From JBOHPP01 sp050731755 (GTDB lineage Bacteria > Methylomirabilota > Methylomirabilia > Rokubacteriales > CSP1-6), in the NCBI GenBank assembly GCA_050731755.1, contig JBOHPP010000141.1, positions 1 to 21,284 of the forward strand: a stretch of DNA of 21,284 nt. Reading direction: 5' to 3'. Made by a program: the position numbers and the translations under genes. Positions 15,571 to 21,284 of the stretch are shown here, piece by piece. The notes under the pieces were generated by a model, which saw only the letters and a list, made by a program, of their open reading frames with translations, did not search any database and was not told the DNA's origin. Numbering within the stretch: position 1 is the first letter of the stretch; each line of letters begins with the position of its first letter.

Positions 15571-15595
<25 letters not shown>
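14846..15595 (+). CDS. Spermidine synthase-like (methyltransferase fold) protein with repeat-encoded C-terminus
   Basis: 249 aa. After a short Arg-rich start the protein shows a beta-rich N-terminal part and a Rossmann-type methyltransferase core: VLLVGLGGGTQVHLLHQL (motif I, about residues 70-87), VTVIERDGAIVDVA (acidic loop after beta-2), then FDFIMEDAAYA and LVAPGGGLVLNRHR. This matches the polyamine aminopropyltransferase/spermidine-synthase-like family; the GGGT core is intact but the substrate is unknown. The conserved fold appears to end near VICRF; the last about 33 residues are encoded by repeat copy 4 and flanking sequence. The stop overlaps the 3' end of the convergent ettA by 25 bases. 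The weak AAGGA about 9 bases before the ATG is acceptable. Confidence 0.75.
15495..15552 (+). repeat. GGAGGGGG hairpin repeat element, copy 4
   Basis: A perfect 11-bp stem (CTGGAGGGGGC 15495-15505 with GCCCCCTCCAG 15513-15523) is followed by ACCTCCCCGTTCGCGCGGGG and TGCGACC, the same tail as copy 1. It lies inside the 3' end of the spermidine-synthase-like frame, just before the convergent ettA stop. Confidence 0.85.
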
Positions 15596-17250
<1,655 letters not shown>

Positions 17251-17258
17251 CGGCGGGC

Positions 17259-17714
17259 TCAGGCGGTCCCGAGCAGGCGCCGATGCTCGGGCATCATGCA
17301 GCGGTCCTGCACTACCCGGATGCCGGCCCGGGCCAGCAGCTCGGCCGCGTCGTCGTGGCGGATGCCGAGCTGGAACCAGACGGCCCGTGGGCGCCAGGAC
17401 AGGTCCAGGACCTCGGCGGCGTGACCCGGCAAGTATTGGGGGCGGCGGAAGACTTCGATCACATCGACGGGCTCGCGTAGATCGGCCACGGTGGCCACGG
17501 TCTTCGCCCCGTGCAGCTCGGATCCACCGAGCTTCGGGTTCACCGGGAAGATGCGGTAGCCGTGGCGCGCCAGGTAGGCGGGCACGTAGTACGCCGGCTC
17601 GCCGGCACCGGCCTTGGCCCCGATCACGGCGACCGTCGTGGCCTCGCGCAGGATCGCGCGCAGGCCGTCGTCCTCGCCGACGAGGTGGTCTCGCCAGTCG
17701 CCCACGCTCGTCAT
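17259..17714 (-). CDS. CoA-binding domain protein (COG1832 / YccU type)
   Basis: 151 aa from ATG 17714; the frame stays open further upstream but that part lies over the RNase D gene and is not family-like. A single CoA-binding Rossmann domain is visible: VAVIGAKAGAGEPAYYVPAYL (about residues 24-44), GYRIFPVNPKLGGSELHG, VDVIEVFRRPQYLPGHAAEV and AVWFQLGIRHDDAAELLARAG, ending VVQDRCMMPEHRRL with the conserved Cys-Met pair. The family binds CoA or a related nucleotide; its physiological role is not settled. It lies between rnd (32 bases) and ettA (8 bases) on the same strand. Confidence 0.88.
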   Translation of the reverse strand: MTSVGDWRDHLVGEDDGLRAILREATTVAVIGAKAGAGEPAYYVPAYLARHGYRIFPVNPKLGGSELHGAKTVATVADLREPVDVIEVFRRPQYLPGHAAEVLDLSWRPRAVWFQLGIRHDDAAELLARAGIRVVQDRCMMPEHRRLLGTA

Positions 17715-17746
17715 CTTACACCGCCGCCCGAGGCGTCCCGCGCCAC

Positions 17747-18838
17747 TCAGCCTCGCGTGGCGGCGATGATCTGGTCGCCTAGGACCTGCGCCCGCCACCG
17801 GCGCACGCCTTCGACGCGCGCCAGTCCCTCGCGGTCTCGGGGCGCCGCCTCGGCGATGGGACCGATCAGGCGGTTGGGAAGCAGGACGCCCGGCTCGAGA
17901 CCAAAGACGGGCGCCGCCTGGGTCCGCCACCGGCGCAGGGCCTCGATCCGCCGGCGCACTCCCGCAGGTGCCGCCGGCGGCCGGACCGGATGGGCGAGGA
18001 CGGGCAGCTCAGCCTCGGACAACGCCCGCGCGCGCATCACCGCTTCGACGATCGCCTCGCCCCAGCGGGTGACCACGCGCGGCGTGCATCCCGGGAGCGC
18101 AGCGAGCGCGGCCGGCTCGCGAGGCGCGGCGTCGGCGATCGCCACCAGCGCGGCGTCGGCGAGAACCTTGAATGGAGGGCGATCGGCGGCGCGCGCGAGC
18201 CGCTCGCGCAGCTCGTAGAGGTCGCGCAGGATCGCGCGGCCGCGGGCGCTGAGCTCCCGCGCGCCCTTGAGGCGGGCGTAGGCGTCCGGGTCGGGCTCGC
18301 GGGGCGCGGGCGACGCGGCGGCCAGCGCCGCGCACTCCTCCTCGACCCAGGCCAGGCGCCCGGCGCGAACCAGCTCGCCGACCAGGCGGTCCTTGAGAGT
18401 CAGCAGGTGCTCGACGTCGGCGACGGCGTAACGCTCCTGGGCCTCGGTGAGCGGGCGGGCCGACCAGTCATCCTTCTGGCGGGATGGCGGCAGCTCGATC
18501 CCCAGGTACTGCCGTAGCAGGGTGTCCAGCCCCAGCGCGCGAGCGCCCAGGAAGCGCGCGGCCACCGACGTGTCGAAGATGGCGCCGAAGACGAAGCGAA
18601 AGCGGCGCTTGAGGTGGTCCAGGTCATTGTCGCCGGCGTGGAGCACGACCACCGGCGCGGGCCCGGCGAAGACGGGAGCCAGCGCCGAGAGGTCGGCGAT
18701 GGCCAGCGGGTCCACCAGCCAGGCCCCACCGTCGCGGTCGGCGATCTGGATGAGGGCCAGGCGCTCCGGGTAGTGATGCAGGCTGTCGCCCTCGGTGTCG
18801 AGCGCGAGCTCCGGCGTCGCGGCGAGGCGCAACGCCAA
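17747..18838 (-). CDS. rnd: Ribonuclease D
   Basis: 363 aa from TTG 18838. The DEDD exonuclease domain is complete: Exo I LALDTEGDSLHHY, Exo II HAGDNDLDHLKRRF, Exo III RYAVADVEHLL (Tyr-x3-Asp). HRDC-type helical regions follow (about residues 205-280 and beyond). The enzyme trims 3' ends of tRNA precursors and other structured RNAs. The start is uncertain: the TTG leaves only about 11 residues before Exo I. An in-frame CTG at 18886, overlapping the upstream SDR stop as CTGA, would add IAASHWVRTEADLERL, a normal-looking first helix. No ATG or GTG is available in frame. Confidence 0.88.
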   Translation of the reverse strand: MALRLAATPELALDTEGDSLHHYPERLALIQIADRDGGAWLVDPLAIADLSALAPVFAGPAPVVVLHAGDNDLDHLKRRFRFVFGAIFDTSVAARFLGARALGLDTLLRQYLGIELPPSRQKDDWSARPLTEAQERYAVADVEHLLTLKDRLVGELVRAGRLAWVEEECAALAAASPAPREPDPDAYARLKGARELSARGRAILRDLYELRERLARAADRPPFKVLADAALVAIADAAPREPAALAALPGCTPRVVTRWGEAIVEAVMRARALSEAELPVLAHPVRPPAAPAGVRRRIEALRRWRTQAAPVFGLEPGVLLPNRLIGPIAEAAPRDREGLARVEGVRRWRAQVLGDQIIAATRG

Positions 18839-18882
18839 CCGCTCGAGGTCGGCCTCGGTCCGGACCCAGTGCGACGCGGCGA

Positions 18883-19689
18883 TCAGGTCTTTCGGGCCAG
18901 GACGGCCTGCTCGAGCCGCTGACCACGCCGGCGGAGCGCCTCGAGCCCTTCCTCGTGGGTGATCACGTGGAGCTGGTTGCTGCGGATGGCGCCGATGGTC
19001 ATCGCCGCCACGTCGTCAGGCCCGAGCGTCCGGCCGATCAGTTCGACAGGCAGGCCGGTGGCCGGCGTTTCGTTGCGGAGGTGGTCGGGCCGGCTCCGTT
19101 CGCTGGCGCGGATCTGAGTGGCCACGCCCATGGGACATAGCACGGAGACACCGATCCCGTAGGGCCGCAGGTCTTTGGCCAGCGTCTCGCTGAGGCCGAC
19201 CACCGCGTACTTGGAGGTGTTGTAGACGCCCAAACCCTGGCTGGCGATGAGACCGGCCATGGAGGCCGTGTTGACGATGTGCCCGCCCTCGCCCTGGGCG
19301 ATCATGCGGGGCACGAAGGCCAGCAGCCCGTGGATGACACCCCAGAGATTGACACCAAGCACCCACTGCCAGTCACGGAGCGTGGCGGCCTCCAGACCAC
19401 CCCAGAGGGCGACGCCGGCGTTGTTGCAGAGGACGTGGACCTGACCGAAGGCGGCCCAGGCACGGTCGGCGAGCGCCTGCACCGAGCCGAGGTCGCTCAC
19501 GTCGGTGCGCACGCTCACCGCCTGCCCGCCGCGTGCCCGGATCGCTTCCACCGTCGCGGCCATCCCGGCCTCGTCGAGATCGGCGACGACGACCTTGACG
19601 CCCTCGTCAGCGAGAGCCTCGGCCAGCGCCCGGCCGATGCCGCTGGCGGCCCCCGTCACCACGCCGACCCTTCCTCGCAGCGTCTCGAT
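18883..19689 (-). CDS. Short-chain dehydrogenase/reductase with apparent ATC start
   Basis: 268 aa from 19689. Classical SDR: TGAASGIG near residue 13, ADLDE after beta-2, NNAG, NTASMAG, and the catalytic YNTSK. C-terminal to it are LCPMGVATQIRASE and THEEGLEAL. The cofactor is likely NAD(H), given the Asp after beta-2; the substrate is unknown. A perfect GGAGGT (19696-19701) sits 6 bases before ATC GAG ACG CTG, where homologues would have their start. The nearest ATG, 19842, requires a 51-residue unrelated leader that overlaps the response-regulator gene, so the ATC is either a rare near-cognate start or an ATG altered by mutation or sequencing error. The stop overlaps the probable rnd start. 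Confidence 0.85.
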   Translation of the reverse strand: METLRGRVGVVTGAASGIGRALAEALADEGVKVVVADLDEAGMAATVEAIRARGGQAVSVRTDVSDLGSVQALADRAWAAFGQVHVLCNNAGVALWGGLEAATLRDWQWVLGVNLWGVIHGLLAFVPRMIAQGEGGHIVNTASMAGLIASQGLGVYNTSKYAVVGLSETLAKDLRPYGIGVSVLCPMGVATQIRASERSRPDHLRNETPATGLPVELIGRTLGPDDVAAMTIGAIRSNQLHVITHEEGLEALRRRGQRLEQAVLARKT

Positions 19690-19763
19690 GGAACGACCTC
19701 CGCGACGACTGGAATGTGCCCGTAAGGTAGCCGGCGCTCTGGCGCCGGTCAACGGCCCCCTGT

Positions 19764-20147
19764 TCAGATCGCCGGTCCGTGCTCGAGCAGGGGCCGGACC
19801 ACGGTCGTGAGGTGGTCGGCCTCCACGGGCTTGCGCAGGCAACCCTGGAATCCTGCCGCCTCGGCGCGGAGAAACGTGTCGCCGTCGACCGCGGCCGCCA
19901 GGCCGACGATCGGCACGGCCGCGCCGATCGCGAGGCGGCGCAGGCGCTCGGCGAACTGGAAGGGGCCCATGCCCGGGAGGCCCAGGTCCAGGAGCACGAC
20001 GCTGGGCCAGCCGCGGCGGGCCAACTCCAGCCCGGTCTCTCCGGACTCCGTCATCAGGACTCGGGCTTCGGGGAAGAGCGTGGCGAGCTGATCGCCCAGC
20101 ACGCGGCGGGTCTGCGCGTCGTGGTCAATGAGCAGGATGGACCTCAC
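19764..20147 (-). CDS. Single-domain response regulator (CheY-like receiver)
   Basis: 127 aa from GTG 20147 (VRSILLIDHDAQTRR); a TTG at 20174 would add nine residues. Receiver features are the acidic pocket LIDHD near residue 6 (His in place of the second acid), phospho-acceptor VVLLDLGLPGMG (Asp about residue 50), and the conserved LRKP Lys about residue 105. The usual Thr/Ser of the ALTA motif is Ala (VGLAAAVDG), which may change signalling. No output domain is present. It lies between the SDR gene and a nucleotidyltransferase remnant, all on the minus strand; no histidine kinase is in the window. Confidence 0.88.
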   Translation of the reverse strand: MRSILLIDHDAQTRRVLGDQLATLFPEARVLMTESGETGLELARRGWPSVVLLDLGLPGMGPFQFAERLRRLAIGAAVPIVGLAAAVDGDTFLRAEAAGFQGCLRKPVEADHLTTVVRPLLEHGPAI

Positions 20148-20155
20148 GGCCCTGG

Positions 20156-20161
20156 AGTGTA
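20156..20161 (-). promoter_or_regulatory. TACACT -10-like hexamer, 8 bases before the response-regulator GTG
   Basis: TACACT on the minus strand followed by 8 bases and GTG resembles the TANNNT-start spacing seen at 12054 and 13931. No clear -35 is visible. Confidence 0.3.
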
Positions 20162-20192
20162 CCGCGGTGCACAAGCGCAGACGCGGCGAGCG

Positions 20193-20587
20193 TCAGGCGA
20201 TCGACGCCACCTCGGCGGCGGCGAGCCACGTCGGCTGGCGCCCGGTCCGGCGCAGAGAGGCCAGAACCCGCGCCGGGTTACCGAGGTCGCACCAGCCGAC
20301 ATCGGGGACCGGCAGCACGAGAAGGCGATCCGGGGCGGGGGCCAGCTCGTGCGAAAAGCTGATGGCAGGTTCGAACTCACGCCCGAGCGCCGGCACCGTG
20401 GCGTGGATGAGATCGAGGAACGCCCCCGCCCTCCCCATCATCACGAAGCTGTTCCAGAGGCAGCCTCGGCGCAGCGGAGACTGGGCCAGCGACGTGGCCG
20501 GCTTCTCCCAGAAGCGCCGGATCGGATAGACAGGAGGCCGAGAGGCGCCGACTGGCTCAGGGCCGGGTTCGATCCAGCCGTACTCCG
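20193..20587 (-). pseudogene. Truncated sugar-phosphate nucleotidyltransferase (mannose-1-phosphate guanylyltransferase-like), N-terminal half missing
   Basis: The frame encodes about 130 residues that match the C-terminal half of a mannose-1-phosphate guanylyltransferase-like protein: EYGWIEPG, RRFWEKP, RGCLWNSFVMMGRAGAFLDLI, then VLPVPDVGWCDLGNPARVL. The N-terminal nucleotide-binding half, including the G-rich GGxGxRL motif, is absent. Upstream of EYGWIEPG the frame stays open but runs antisense through the RidA gene and shows no family pattern. The break is near 20590, about 85 bases before the RidA start. The remnant precedes the response-regulator gene by 45 bases. Without its NTP-binding site it cannot be an active transferase; expression from some internal start cannot be excluded. 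Confidence 0.78.
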
Positions 20588-20675
20588 GAAAAAACGACCC
20601 AGCTTGGAGAGAAAACGTGCGGGGCGTCGCCGGCCCGCTCGCGCGTGATACGATCGGCCCGCTCGACGGGGCCTC

Positions 20676-21104
20676 ATGGCGAGACGGATCGAGATCGTGC
20701 ACCACGCCGACCGGCGCACCGACGTCGTCATGCCGTACGCGCCGGGGCTCGTTGTCCGCCGGGGCCGACTCGTATTCCTCTCCGGCGTGACGGCTGCGCC
20801 CGTCTATCACAGCCACCCTCATCGCGAGGAGGAGTTCGACCTGCCGCCGACGATGCGCGAGCAGGCGGTGCTGGCCATGGAGAACCTCGAGAAGACGCTC
20901 GCGGCCGCCGGCTGCACGATGGCCGACATGGTGGCGGCCACCCGCTACCTCACCGATGTCGCCGAGCAGGACGACCTGAACCGGGTCTGGGGCCAGTACC
21001 TGGGTGCCCACCTGCCCGCGACCACGACCGTCGAGGTCTCTCGGCTGGCCACTCACGCCAAGTGCAAGCTCGAGATCAGCGCCATCGCGGTCGCCGACGA
21101 ATGA
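20676..21104 (+). CDS. RidA/YjgF-YER057c-UK114 family protein lacking the catalytic Arg
   Basis: 142 aa, typical family length. The pattern LVFLSGVTA (beta strand with the SG motif), then QAVLAMENLEKTLAAAGCTMADMVAATRYLTD, and near the C-terminus LPATTTVEVSRLATHAKCKLEISAIAV is clear. RidA proper hydrolyses reactive enamine/imine intermediates and needs the Arg of PAR(S/T)xVEV; here that position is Thr116, placing the protein in a Rid subfamily that probably has another function. An inserted HSHPHREEEFDLP loop follows the first strands. The ribosome site is weak (GGGG). The gene is divergent from the truncated nucleotidyltransferase. Confidence 0.88.
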   Translation: MARRIEIVHHADRRTDVVMPYAPGLVVRRGRLVFLSGVTAAPVYHSHPHREEEFDLPPTMREQAVLAMENLEKTLAAAGCTMADMVAATRYLTDVAEQDDLNRVWGQYLGAHLPATTTVEVSRLATHAKCKLEISAIAVADE

Positions 21105-21182
21105 CTCCCCGCGCGCCTGGCTCAGGCCACCCACGTTGCGAACCGGCCTCGCGGCCGCCGCTAGAAAGAAATGCTCCGTAAG

Positions 21183-21284
21183 TCAGGCCGCCTTCACCTC
21201 GACCGTGAGGCCCAGATCGTGAAGCCGTGCGATCAGGCGCCTGGCAAGCTTGGCCTTGTCCCGGCGGTCGAAGTGGTCGGCGCC
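21183..21284 (-). CDS. C-terminal 33 residues of an unidentified protein (continues off window)
   Basis: The minus strand reads GADHFDRRDKAKLARRLIAR then an LHDLGLTVEVKAA end and TGA, without stops back to the window edge. The composition (FDRRD, RRLIARL, LGLTVEV) looks like a genuine helical/strand tail and resembles the ends of some transposases, but 33 residues are too few to name a family. It is convergent with RidA. Confidence 0.45.
   Translation of the reverse strand, partial: GADHFDRRDKAKLARRLIARLHDLGLTVEVKAA

Noticed and set aside
19690..19842. 51-residue N-terminal extension of the SDR to ATG 19842
   Set aside because: Not SDR-like, Arg/Pro/Gly-rich, and overlaps the 3' end of the response-regulator gene; the ribosome site lies downstream of it.
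20368..20378. GGTTCGAACTC, a tRNA T-arm-like string
   Set aside because: Lies inside the nucleotidyltransferase remnant coding sequence; no acceptor or anticodon stem can be formed around it.
20590..21134. Upstream part of the minus-strand frame leading into the truncated nucleotidyltransferase
   Set aside because: Antisense to the RidA gene and without nucleotidyltransferase motifs, so the full 313-residue frame is not treated as a gene.

Overview
The window is very GC-rich (roughly 70% by eye), densely coded on both strands, and carries many GTG starts and stop/start overlaps. The gene set (imuA-imuB-dnaE2 mutasome, stand-alone LigD polymerase domain, HpnP-like B12 radical SAM enzyme, EttA, GlsB-type membrane protein, two SDRs) and the dispersed G-rich hairpin repeats suggest an uncultured soil or subsurface bacterium. 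Candidatus Rokubacteria (Methylomirabilota) is my best guess; this is inference from gene content and style, not from a marker gene.

Left part (1-7.9 kb): the tail of an M48 metalloprotease lipoprotein on +, then a block of six minus-strand genes. In transcription order these are imuA, imuB (GTGA overlap), a 36-bp perfect inverted repeat in the spacer, dnaE2, a holin-III-like membrane protein, a DUF3618 membrane protein, and a LigD polymerase-domain protein (TAATG overlap). This places the damage-tolerance mutasome and an end-joining polymerase in one co-directional run with two small membrane proteins between them.

Middle (8.0-12.3 kb): plus-strand genes for a Gfo/Idh/MocA-like protein with altered catalytic positions, an exported peptidoglycan-binding protein with pentapeptide repeats, and a lipoprotein-like cardiolipin synthase/PLD. 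After a tandem repeat cluster come minus-strand GlsB-type and small two-helix membrane proteins and a plus-strand Cys/His-rich small protein.

Right part (12.3-21.3 kb): an HpnP-like radical SAM protein (-), an HSD10-like SDR (+), and a spermidine-synthase-like methyltransferase fold protein (+) whose C-terminus is encoded by a repeat element. Next are ettA, a CoA-binding protein, RNase D, a second SDR and a single-domain response regulator (all -). The window ends with a truncated sugar-phosphate nucleotidyltransferase remnant (-), a RidA-family protein lacking the catalytic Arg (+), and the last 33 codons of an unidentified minus-strand gene.

No rRNA, tRNA, CRISPR array or complete insertion sequence was seen. 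No gene-free stretch exceeds about 300 bases. The most notable non-coding structure is a family of GGAGGGGG hairpin elements at gene 3' ends, three of four between convergent genes.
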